DNA of 64,000 bases from Aureliella helgolandensis (lineage in GTDB: Bacteria > Planctomycetota > Planctomycetia > Pirellulales > Pirellulaceae), in the NCBI RefSeq assembly GCF_007752135.1, contig NZ_CP036298.1, positions 2,170,001 through 2,234,000 of the forward strand, in the 5' to 3' direction. The notes under the pieces were generated by a model. That model saw nothing but the letters and a program-made list of their open reading frames with translations. It was not told where the DNA came from and did not search any database. Both the position numbers and the translations under genes were made by a program. Positions 55,843 to 63,235 of this stretch are shown piece by piece (the stretch's first letter is position 1; each line of letters begins with the position of its first letter).

Positions 55843-56241
55843 ATGAAATATGTCTGTTTGGGCTATATCGAGGAAGCAGCTTTGGGTTCGTTGTCGGAAG
55901 CCGAGACGCAGCGGATGTTGGAGGAGTGTTTTCAGTATGACGACGAATTACGCAGAGGCGGGCATGTTGTGGGCGGCGAGGCTCTAGATTCGTCTCGCAA
56001 TGCCATCACCCTGCGGATGAAGAACGGCCAAGTCGACGTGATGGAAGGGCCCTACGCAGAAACGAAGGAAGTGCTCGGTGGTATTCTTTTGCTGGAAGCC
56101 CGAGATTTGAACCACGCCATTGCCCTGATGTCGAAGCATCCGGGAGTGAAGATGGGGCCGTTTGAAATTCGTCCCGCTGACGAAGAGATCAACAAGTTAA
56201 TTGCGGAACGGGATGCAGTATTCAGTAACAAGGATAATTGA
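55843..56241 (+). CDS. DGPF/YCII-related protein
   Basis: 132 residues with AAGGAG eight bases before the ATG. The YCII (DGPF) core is clear: [20 protein letters not shown], then the [14 protein letters not shown] block (in place of DGPF) and [12 protein letters not shown] proteins have a dimeric ferredoxin-like fold and no proven enzymatic role; they are the standard partner genes of ECF42 sigma factors. It is the first of three DGPF genes on the plus strand downstream of the sigma relic. Confidence 0.9.
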   Translation: MKYVCLGYIEEAALGSLSEAETQRMLEECFQYDDELRRGGHVVGGEALDSSRNAITLRMKNGQVDVMEGPYAETKEVLGGILLLEARDLNHAIALMSKHPGVKMGPFEIRPADEEINKLIAERDAVFSNKDN

Positions 56242-56243
56242 AA

Positions 56244-56729
56244 ATGACGAAACCAGCTAAGAGCACGATTTGCCTTTGGTACGACGGTGACGCCGAGGAG
56301 GCGGCGAGATTTTACGCCGAGACCTTTCCTGATTCGTCTGTCGGCGCGGTGCATCAAGCGCCAGGCGATTTTACTTCCGGGAAGAAGGGAGACGTCCTGA
56401 CCGTCGAGTTCACGGTGATGGGAATTCGCTGCCTCGGCATCAACGGCGGGCCGATGTTCAAGCACTGCGAAGCCTTCTCGTTTCAAGTCGCCACCGAAGA
56501 CCAAGCGGAAACCGATCGCTACTGGGACGCCATCATCATGGGTGGCGGTGAGGAGAGCCAGTGCGGGTGGTGCAAAGATAGGTGGGGTGTCTCGTGGCAG
56601 ATAACGCCAATCGCTCTCACAGAAGGCTGGACCCATCCCGATCCAAACGTTGCCAAGCGAGTCTTCGACGCGTTGGAGACCATGAAAAAGATCGACATCG
56701 CAGCTATAGAAGCAGCGGTTCGCGGTTGA
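56244..56729 (+). CDS. VOC-family protein (PhnB-like)
   Basis: 161 residues. The ATG at 56244 follows the DGPF stop by two bases; the TTG upstream is less likely. PhnB-like motifs: TICLWYDGDAEEAARFYAET, VLTVEFTVMGIRCLGINGGP and a late GVSWQITP. It belongs to the vicinal-oxygen-chelate fold family with 3-demethylubiquinone methyltransferase-like sequence. The substrate and catalytic activity are unknown. It shares the transcription unit with the DGPF gene. Confidence 0.88.
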   Translation: MTKPAKSTICLWYDGDAEEAARFYAETFPDSSVGAVHQAPGDFTSGKKGDVLTVEFTVMGIRCLGINGGPMFKHCEAFSFQVATEDQAETDRYWDAIIMGGGEESQCGWCKDRWGVSWQITPIALTEGWTHPDPNVAKRVFDALETMKKIDIAAIEAAVRG

Positions 56730-57071
56730 GGTAGGGCATAGCAAATTTGGTAGTGGACGAGGTTACGAGTCCTCGGCTTCTATCGACAACGCAAGGACTC
56801 GTACCTTCGGAGCGGTGACGAAGTGTTCTAGACATGCGAGACAAAGTGGCGAGGAGTCGAGGCGATGTTGCCCACTCTCCAGTTGCTTGACTTAACCGCG
56901 TTCGGCAGGCAGGAGACGTGGGAGGATTCGCCGGACGGCTGGCCGCAAGACGCGTCAGCATCGTAGTGGAATCGCGATGGTCGACCTGTCGCTCAGTGGA
57001 CTCGTACGGATGAAAAAGTTCAATAGAAATAGAGACCATTCAAACAAGCCATCAAACGAAAGGGAAAACAA

Positions 57072-57917
57072 ATGAAAGTAGTCGTCTTTGTCAAAGCAAC
57101 CAAGAGTTCCGAAGCCGGAGAAATGCCAGACCAAAAACTTCTGACGGACATGGGCACGTTCAACGAAGAACTGGTCAAAGCTGGGATCATGAAAGCAGGC
57201 GAAGGATTGAAGCCGAGTTCCGAAGGTGTTCGAGTTCACTTCAGTGGTGCGAATCGAAGCGTGACTGATGGCCCGTTCGCCGAAACCAAAGAACTTGTAG
57301 CGGGATATTGGTTGTGGGAAGTCGCTTCGATGCAGGAAGCAATCGATTGGGTGAAGCGATGTCCCAATCCGATGATGGAAGATTCGGACATTGAGATTCG
57401 TCCGCTGTACACAATGGAAGACTTCTCTGAAACGGATCTCACGCTGGACTTGAGCCATCAAGAAGGCAGTCTTCGTGAGAAGATTACGATGCAGCAAACT
57501 GTGGTTCAGCCGTACCTCTTTTTCGGCGGTCGCTGCGACGAAGCGTTGGCTTTCTACGAGCAGGCACTGGGGGCAAACGTCTTGATGAAGATGAAATTCA
57601 GTGAAAGTCCCGATCCTGTGCCGGAAGGAATGCTACAGCCGGGATTTGAGGACAAGGTGATGCACGCCTCCTTCCAAGTTGGCAAGATGACACTGATGGC
57701 GTCCGATGGCTGTGGAGACGCGACAAGCCATGAAGGATTTCGGTTGGCTTTGTCGGTGGAGAACGAGTCAGTTTGCGATCGCCTGTTCGCGGCCCTTGCC
57801 GAAGGTGGCAAAATCGACATGCCGCTGGGCAAGACGTTCTGGTCACCACGATACGGCATGGTCACCGACAATTTTGGAATTGGCTGGATGGTGATGGTTC
57901 CCGGGGAACAGCCGTAG
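57072..57917 (+). CDS. DGPF/YCII - VOC fusion protein
   Basis: 281 residues. Residues 1-130 are a DGPF domain (VVFVKATKSSEAGE, VTDGPFAETKELVAGYW, IEIRPLY). Residues 140-281 are a PhnB-like VOC domain (QPYLFFGGRCDEALAFYEQAL, MHASFQVGKMTLMASDG, MVTDNFGIGWMVM). The two domains correspond to the two separate genes just upstream (55843 and 56244), so this gene unites a functional pair in one chain. GGGAAAACAA precedes the ATG. It is on the same strand as the cluster, 340 bases after the VOC gene. Confidence 0.9.
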   Translation: MKVVVFVKATKSSEAGEMPDQKLLTDMGTFNEELVKAGIMKAGEGLKPSSEGVRVHFSGANRSVTDGPFAETKELVAGYWLWEVASMQEAIDWVKRCPNPMMEDSDIEIRPLYTMEDFSETDLTLDLSHQEGSLREKITMQQTVVQPYLFFGGRCDEALAFYEQALGANVLMKMKFSESPDPVPEGMLQPGFEDKVMHASFQVGKMTLMASDGCGDATSHEGFRLALSVENESVCDRLFAALAEGGKIDMPLGKTFWSPRYGMVTDNFGIGWMVMVPGEQP

Positions 57918-57947
57918 GCAATGAACAGCAACGAGTGAGGATTTGAA

Positions 57948-58301
57948 ATGACTAGAGTGAAGGAGAGTGGTGATTGTAAGCACTCGCCCAAGAACCGGTT
58001 CGTGCAAAATATCGCAATCGTGATCGAGACCGGAAAAGTCTCGGTTACCGGAGTTGGCGAGAACACAGTTTGGCGGCAAGCAGGAGGTCAGGAAATTGTC
58101 GGCGAGGACGCTATTCATGCCGCGATGAAACACGTGGCCGCACCGAAAACAGTCACCGTGGATCACGCTATTACGCACGGCAAGGTCGGCGCTACCAACG
58201 GGGTTACGGTCATGGCTAACGGGCGCAAGCGGCGCTTCTGTTATGTAGTGGAATTCACGAGTACCAAGGGCGACAAAGTCGCCAGCATTCAGAGCTATTG
58301 A
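57948..58301 (+). CDS. SnoaL/NTF2-like protein
   Basis: 117 residues: a curved-sheet fold of the NTF2/SnoaL superfamily, with KNRFVQNIAIVIETGKVSV, VWRQAGGQEIVGEDAIHAAM and a typical VDHAITHGKVGA. Members are small ligand-binding or isomerase-like proteins. The gene begins 30 bases after the fusion gene and belongs to the same cluster. No catalytic residues can be named with confidence. Confidence 0.8.
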   Translation: MTRVKESGDCKHSPKNRFVQNIAIVIETGKVSVTGVGENTVWRQAGGQEIVGEDAIHAAMKHVAAPKTVTVDHAITHGKVGATNGVTVMANGRKRRFCYVVEFTSTKGDKVASIQSY

Positions 58302-58322
58302 ATAATCGCATGGGAGTTTTTG

Positions 58323-59105
58323 ATGAAGTACATGTTATTGATTTACGGTGCTGAGGATTGTTGGACCGAGGACGATCGCAATACGTGCATGATCGAGTCC
58401 ATGGCGATCTGCGACGAGCTCGAAAAGGAAGGCAAGTGGATTGCGTCCTCGCCGCTGCGCTCCGTGACGACGGCCACCAGCGTTCGAGTCCGCGACGGCA
58501 AACGTCAAATCACCGACGGCCCCTTCGCTGAAACAACGGAACAGCTTGGCGGCTACTACATCATTGATGTCAACGACCGCGATGAAGCGATCGAGATCGC
58601 CAGCAGATTAGCGCCAGCCAAGAAAGGGACGGTCGAGATTAGACCGCTTCTTCCGTTGCCCGATTCGTTGTCGTTGCCCGAGACAGAGGCAATTAGTCAG
58701 GCACCAAGCGATACGGAAACACCGAGAAATTACATCTTGCTGATGTATGCCGAGGAAGGTGCTTGGCCGCCCGAGGAACATGCTCCCGCGTTGGCGGAAT
58801 CGGTCGAACTCTGCCATCAACTGCATGCGAAAGGTCAATTCGTTTCGGCAGCGCCTCTTCAGCCGCCGGCAGAAGCAACCTGTGTGCGTGTTCGCAACGG
58901 TAGTCGTGCGGTCGTAGATGGCCCCTTTCCGGAAACCAAAGAACAGCTCGGCGGCTATTTTCTGATCCGTGTTGCAAATCTCGACGAAGCAATTGCCATC
59001 GCCGCCAAGATAGCCGGCTCACGACGAGGAACCGCCGAGATTCGCCCGATTGAAACTCTATCGGAACGGAATCAGACCTCGCGCATTCAAACGGAGGCCA
59101 AATGA
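58323..59105 (+). CDS. Tandem double DGPF/YCII protein
   Basis: 260 residues containing two complete YCII domains, each with the YMLLIYG or YILLMYA start and a DGPF motif: ITDGPFAETTEQLGGYYII near residue 60 and VVDGPFPETKEQLGGYFLI near 200. Each ends in a TVEIRPL- or TAEIRPI-like segment. The two are about 50% identical, so this is an internal duplication. The family normally forms dimers, so the tandem may replace a dimer. Its stop overlaps the next start. Confidence 0.92.
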   Translation: MKYMLLIYGAEDCWTEDDRNTCMIESMAICDELEKEGKWIASSPLRSVTTATSVRVRDGKRQITDGPFAETTEQLGGYYIIDVNDRDEAIEIASRLAPAKKGTVEIRPLLPLPDSLSLPETEAISQAPSDTETPRNYILLMYAEEGAWPPEEHAPALAESVELCHQLHAKGQFVSAAPLQPPAEATCVRVRNGSRAVVDGPFPETKEQLGGYFLIRVANLDEAIAIAAKIAGSRRGTAEIRPIETLSERNQTSRIQTEAK

Positions 59106-59427
59106 TAAACGTAATGGTTTCGTACAAGGTCAAGCCTGAGTTTGTCCACGACAACAACGCTAATATTCAGCGATTTCTGAAGGACTTTGCAGAATTGAAT
59201 ACGACGCCGTTTCGATTCGAAGTGTTCACAAAAACTGATGGCGTAACATTCGTTCATTGTTCAAGTACGCTGACAAATCCATCCAAGATGAAGTCCTTAA
59301 CGCCGCATCTTTCAAGGAATTTCAGAGACTTGGGGATGAAAGCGGGTTGGACAGAACGCACAGCACCGAATTGTTGAACTTGGTAGGTGCCGCTGCGGGC
59401 GGATTTTGCGAAAAGCGGAGCAAGTAA
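59102..59427 (+). pseudogene. Frameshifted ABM-like monooxygenase-fold gene
   Basis: The ATG overlaps the double-YCII stop (ATGA at 59102-59105). The first 53 codons (VMVSYKVKPEFVHDNNANI, DGVTFVH) are family-like. After a frameshift near 59262 the alternative frame continues KYADKSIQDEVLNAASFKEF and LGDESGLDRTHSTELL to a TAA at 59425. The original product resembles small antibiotic-biosynthesis-monooxygenase-fold proteins. It is broken here, though programmed shifting cannot be excluded from sequence. Confidence 0.7.
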
Positions 59428-59840
59428 CCAGGCCAAAATCAAAAATCACAGGCTGGGCACTCAGTGCGCTATTGGCAGCATTCCTCGTATTTGCAACCGC
59501 GAGCGGTAAGTTCACTGACTGGGACGCCAAAGCAGAGATGTTCGGCCATCTTGGATGGAACGACAGCCTGATTTTCAAAATCGGCATCGTTGAAGTCGCG
59601 TTGGCAGTATTGTACCTGATCCCTCGAGCTGGATTTATTGGCGCAACTCTGTTGACGGCCTACTTGGGGGAAGCAACAGCAACCCACGTACGAGTTGGTG
59701 ATCCGTTTTTCTTTGCCATCATCATCGCTAGGGTGGTGTGGATCGCGCTGGGCCTGCGTGACCCGCGCGTGTTTCAACTGGCCTATCACGCCCAACCGAT
59801 TCCTGCCCCCAATGAGGAGAAGTCACAAATGGGCACATGA
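59406..59840 (+). CDS. DoxX-family membrane protein
   Basis: 144 residues, four membrane segments (WALSALLAAFLVFATASGKF, IGIVEVALAVLYLIPRAGF, GATLLTAYLGEA, FAIIIARVVWIALGL). It resembles DoxX/DUF417-like proteins. The start is a TTG at 59406 inside the end of the preceding relic frame; no ATG occurs before the first helix, so the start is uncertain. It belongs to the cluster and may have a role in redox or quinone chemistry. Confidence 0.8.
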   Translation: MRKAEQVTRPKSKITGWALSALLAAFLVFATASGKFTDWDAKAEMFGHLGWNDSLIFKIGIVEVALAVLYLIPRAGFIGATLLTAYLGEATATHVRVGDPFFFAIIIARVVWIALGLRDPRVFQLAYHAQPIPAPNEEKSQMGT

Positions 59841-59914
59841 CCTATCACTTGCAGTTTGAGAACGGCGTTTCGCAACGTCATCGAATCTAGTGTTAACACA
59901 AAGGAGCCAAAGAA

Positions 59915-60292
59915 ATGAAAACGAATCCAATATGCTGGTTTGAAATTTACGTCCAAGACCTTGACCGCGCACAGAAGTTCTACGAGACAGTGCTTTGCAC
60001 AGAACTCACGAAACTGGACGCACCTGTGCCTGAACTCGAAATGCTGGCTTTCCCGATGGAAATGGATGGTGCTGGAGCGGCGGGCGCGTTGGTCAAAATG
60101 GATGGTGTTCCATCAGGTGGTGGCGGCACGCTGGTATATTTCGCTTGCGACGACTGTGCAACCGAGGCGTCACGCATCGAATCCGCTGGAGGCAAGATCC
60201 ACAAAGCGAAACTGTCAATCGGCGAGTACGGCTTCATGGTGTTGGCGGTCGATACCGAGGGCAATATGTTTGGGTTACACTCACAAAAGTAA
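59915..60292 (+). CDS. VOC-family (glyoxalase/bleomycin-resistance-like) protein
   Basis: 125 residues with AAGGAG in front of the ATG. VOC motifs: ICWFEIYVQDLDRAQKFYET at the start, MEMDGAGAAGALVKMDG, TLVYFACDD, and the last-strand ligand region DTEGNMFGLHS. Members bind metal and act on small substrates or sequester compounds. It is the last intact gene of the cluster before the integrase relic. Confidence 0.92.
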   Translation: MKTNPICWFEIYVQDLDRAQKFYETVLCTELTKLDAPVPELEMLAFPMEMDGAGAAGALVKMDGVPSGGGGTLVYFACDDCATEASRIESAGGKIHKAKLSIGEYGFMVLAVDTEGNMFGLHSQK

Positions 60293-60299
60293 ACTCGTT

Positions 60300-60676
60300 T
60301 GAGTGTTAGCCGGAAGAGATACGAGGCACGACCACAGCACGTACGATTGCGGCTATGGAGCATCTTCCAAGTCGAGGTTTCAATCGCTGACTCTGGAATG
60401 CTCTTCATGTAGAGGTCGAGAAGCTCTCCTAGTAGGGGAGCCTTCTCAAGCTTTGGCTTCTGCCTGAGCACTCCAGAGGTGAGCAAAGCGGTAGCGATAT
60501 CGACGCCAGTCGAGGACAAGTGTGCCAAGCTCTACCCGCCGTAGATTATCCTCAAGCCTCGCCAGAGCCAGCTTGGCTGCACTGGGCTGATTTGTCTTCA
60601 GGGAGCGGGCAAACTTTTGCCCGCCGTAGCGAAAGACAACGCGGTAAGTACCGTTTCTGAGTTCGAGAGATGCCAT
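60300..60676 (-). pseudogene. Truncated and frameshifted tyrosine-recombinase N-terminus
   Basis: The ATG at 60676 starts MASLELRNGTYRVVFRYGG and QKFARSLKT, the arm-binding N-terminus of phage integrases. After a frameshift near 60500, another frame continues GVDIATALLTSGVLRQKPKL and APLLGELLDLYMKSIPES, the family's SAM-like domain. The frame ends near 60300, where the catalytic domain would begin. It faces away from the tRNA fragment. Confidence 0.7.
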
Positions 60677-60833
60677 GATTCTCATTTTCCGTAAAGGCTA
60701 CGGAAAGGACCAGCGATTCAAACCCAACGTGAACTAAGGGCTGTCCCCGTTTTGTCCCCAAAATCCCAATATGGCCGATTTTGAAGGGGGCGGGGCGAGA
60801 AGCAAAAGCGCATTTGACCCAAGAAAAAACTAG

Positions 60834-60894
60834 TACGGATGAGAGGATTTGAACCTCCACGTCCTTATCGGACACTAGGACCTGAACCTAGCGC
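60834..60894 (-). tRNA. 3' fragment of tRNA-Leu(CAG), probable attachment site
   Basis: On the minus strand the fragment contains an anticodon stem-loop (CTAGG TTCAGGT CCTAG, anticodon CAG), a long variable arm (GTCC GATA GGAC) and a T-arm GGAGGTTCAAATCCTC, ending TCATCCGTA. The 5' acceptor strand and D-arm are absent. It therefore is not functional but a remnant, as left at one end of an element that integrated into a tRNA-Leu gene. Confidence 0.85.
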
Positions 60895-61026
60895 GGTTCG
60901 ATCTCGGCGTCATCAATGGAAGCGATCGGGAGAGGAATTAGCACGCGAATTCACGCGATGAAGGGCTAACGCTTATGGGTGAGCAATACTTGTGGCTTAC
61001 AAGACTTCATCACTGAGGGTGTACCA

Positions 61027-61920
61027 ATGCTTTTAACTGAACTAATCGATCTAATACTCAAAGAGAAAGAACTCCCCGTAACAGTAGGAACTCGCAACAA
61101 CTGGTATCTTCCAGCGATTGCGGATTTCAAAGCATTCCTGGGTAGGAATCCCTGTATTACTGATCTGTCCCGAGAGTGTATTAACGATTGGATCGATCGC
61201 AGGGTGGCAGAATCAACACTGAGCCGTTCGACAATAAAAACTCGAAGGGGAGCGTTGCTCGCGATTTGGCGCGGAGCGCACGAATTGGAGAAAATCGATC
61301 ACAGTCCGATTCGGATTCGGAAGATTGCGGTGCGCAGACAGAACCCGGTCGCGTGGAATCGAGCCGAGATTCAACAGCTATTCACCTATGCGCTCACAGA
61401 GTTGCCACCTAGAAATTTGCCTAAGACGGAATTGCCTCCACGTCTATTCTTCGCATCGCTAATAGCAGCAGGCTACGACACGGCGTTGCGGTTGGGTGAC
61501 CTCTTGAGCTTAGAGCGTGAGTGGATTCGCGTCGATACCGACGGTGCTGGGTGGATCAATGTTGAGCAATCCAAAACGGGAACGTTCGTTCCATGCCGGT
61601 TCAACCCGTCGACTATGCTATTGATTGATCGCCTGATGTCGACCAGCGAACGAAGGAGGATTTGGCCGCTGTGGTGTCGCCGGGAAAACTTCTATCGACA
61701 GTTTCGGGCAATCGTGGCAGATTCGGGAGTTCGCAAAGGGACTTTTCGTTTTCTTCGCAGGGCAAGCACTACGCACGTCGAATTAGAATTTCCTGGGAAA
61801 GGCTACTTGCATGCCGGTCATGCCAGCCCAGACGTGACAGTTCGTCACTACCTAGATGGCGAACAGATGTTAAATCACGCTTGCTCTCCGCTCCCCTTGG
61901 AATTACACACCATCGTATAA
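61027..61920 (+). CDS. Tyrosine recombinase (integrase)
   Basis: About 297 residues from the ATG at 61027, preceded by GAGGG; a GTG at 60979 is also in frame. An N-terminal SAM-like domain (about 1-95) is followed by the catalytic domain: first Arg in YDTALRLGDLL, Lys in QSKTG, second Arg in FRFLRRAST (the usual HxLRR His is replaced by Arg), His in HAGHASPD and the nucleophile Tyr in VRHYLDGE. It lies next to the tRNA-Leu fragment and directs away from it, as integrases of tRNA-targeting elements do. It probably excises or integrates the element to its right. Confidence 0.88.
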   Translation: MLLTELIDLILKEKELPVTVGTRNNWYLPAIADFKAFLGRNPCITDLSRECINDWIDRRVAESTLSRSTIKTRRGALLAIWRGAHELEKIDHSPIRIRKIAVRRQNPVAWNRAEIQQLFTYALTELPPRNLPKTELPPRLFFASLIAAGYDTALRLGDLLSLEREWIRVDTDGAGWINVEQSKTGTFVPCRFNPSTMLLIDRLMSTSERRRIWPLWCRRENFYRQFRAIVADSGVRKGTFRFLRRASTTHVELEFPGKGYLHAGHASPDVTVRHYLDGEQMLNHACSPLPLELHTIV

Positions 61921-61923
61921 TCT

Positions 61924-62316
61924 TCAACGGTAAGGGTAGCGGGTATTCAGCCGCAGTCTGCGGGATTTACAGCCACACTGATGCCCTGCAACCTTCGCCA
62001 CCAGCCTCTTGTAGATACCACCGCCCGCGAACCAAAGCAGGCGGTCAATGGTGTCGCCAGGACCTCTGTCGGTGGGCGTGCGGAATGCTGATAAGATTAG
62101 AACCCATCGCGGGGGTGTGAGGCTGGATTGCACAGAGCTAGTGTGGTCCCAGTCCCGAGGTGACGCTATTAGCCTGTCACCCATTGAGCCTGCAACGCAG
62201 TCTAGTTCCATGCCGCATGATGGGCATTTGACTCGACGTCTTTCAATGCCATGCAACCTAAACGGGTGCCCACATTCACAGCGGCAATCAGCATGCCTAT
62301 CTAGCACGGTGTCCAC
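61924..62316 (-). CDS. Phage-like small zinc-ribbon protein
   Basis: 130 residues. An N-terminal zinc ribbon has CRCECGHPFR and CPSCGMELDC. The C-terminus DTIDRLLWFAGGG, then GHQCGCKSRRLRLNTRYPYR, matches a pattern seen in small phage proteins (GCxxRxxxLNxxxPY). It lies on the opposite strand to the integrase, whose stop it nearly touches, and overlaps the upstream gene by 16 bases. The function is unknown. Confidence 0.6.
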   Translation of the reverse strand: MDTVLDRHADCRCECGHPFRLHGIERRRVKCPSCGMELDCVAGSMGDRLIASPRDWDHTSSVQSSLTPPRWVLILSAFRTPTDRGPGDTIDRLLWFAGGGIYKRLVAKVAGHQCGCKSRRLRLNTRYPYR

Positions 62317-62819
62317 TCGAAATCAAACACTCCCCCACCACCACCGCCGGTTCCAAACTCTTGATAGAAACCGGGTGCTAGTGCTACCGTGCACTGCGGA
62401 TAGGTACACCCGCCAGGGGCCAAATCGTTAATAGGCGCGTCTCCCGTGGCTGAGATTTCGAGAAGCGTATATTTAATTCGACAAACCATAACGCCGCCGC
62501 CGCTGTCATAGGCGAAGATCTCAACCTTCCACTTCTCGTAATAGCTGCAATCCTTATCAGGCTCCCCTATTTTGCTATAGGACGTTTCTCGGGCTCGTTC
62601 AACTATCGCCACCTGCTCTGGTGTGGTGCCCACGCACACTTCGACCACTCCAGGACTTGTATAGGTGTTGGATCCTCCACCAGTCCAGTCACCACACCCG
62701 CCAAAGTAGTCTGTTCCACTAGGGAACTCGATCGACCCGCAACAAATGCAACCGCACTTGGCTAGATGCCCGCCGCTGTTCCTCAGCAAGTGGCCGCCCG
62801 TCGTGAACAGATGGCTCAT
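62301..62819 (-). CDS. Phage-like protein of unknown function, Cys/Gly-rich
   Basis: 172 residues. It begins MSHLFTTGGHLLRNSGGHL with several cysteines (CGCICCGS), has a Gly-rich beta-type body and ends GGGGGGVFDFEWTPC. No domain is recognised. It starts within the stop codon of the upstream gene (TAATG), so the two are translationally coupled. It is probably a virion-associated or structural protein of the integrated element; that role is inference from order and coupling. Confidence 0.6.
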   Translation of the reverse strand: MSHLFTTGGHLLRNSGGHLAKCGCICCGSIEFPSGTDYFGGCGDWTGGGSNTYTSPGVVEVCVGTTPEQVAIVERARETSYSKIGEPDKDCSYYEKWKVEIFAYDSGGGVMVCRIKYTLLEISATGDAPINDLAPGGCTYPQCTVALAPGFYQEFGTGGGGGGVFDFEWTPC

Positions 62820-63235
62820 TAGCTGCAGTCCTCAGCGGTATCAATGTTCGTCCAGTTTGTGCCATCCTTCGTGTACTCCAGATCCGGATCGGCCCAACGT
62901 ACTCGAGTAACATAGGGACCAATCGAATAGTAGGCTTCCCCGGATTTGATACAGATCCCTCGTTGCCCGATTGCCAGACCATCGAACATGCCCAGAGTGT
63001 CGACTACGATTGCCCCCGTTTCGATCTCTTCGTCGTCGGCCATGTTGCGAATCGTTGCTGTGCCCGATCCGCTACTCATCGCTGCCGTGAGAGTGTAGAG
63101 GTAGTGGTTGTCGCCGCTCCCTTCGTCCGGAATTGGCGGAGGCCTGCGCGAGGCCCGTGTCTTCACCTCCGCCTCGTAGGCTCGGACAACTCGCCCGACT
63201 CTTGCCGCATCTTTGTTCGAAAGTAAAGTGCTCAT
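62819..63235 (-). CDS. Phage-like protein of unknown function
   Basis: 138 residues: a charged helical N-terminus (KDAARVGRVVRAYEAEVKTR) followed by a beta-rich domain (YLYTLTAAMSSGSGTATIR, IVVDTLGMFDGLAIGQRG). This resembles the tail or head accessory proteins of planctomycete prophages but I cannot name a family. Start and stop overlap the neighbours by one base each (TGATG and TAATG). Confidence 0.6.
   Translation of the reverse strand: MSTLLSNKDAARVGRVVRAYEAEVKTRASRRPPPIPDEGSGDNHYLYTLTAAMSSGSGTATIRNMADDEEIETGAIVVDTLGMFDGLAIGQRGICIKSGEAYYSIGPYVTRVRWADPDLEYTKDGTNWTNIDTAEDCS

Noticed and set aside
60834-60894. Functional tRNA-Leu gene
   Set aside because: The 5' acceptor strand and D-arm are missing, so it cannot fold into a full tRNA.
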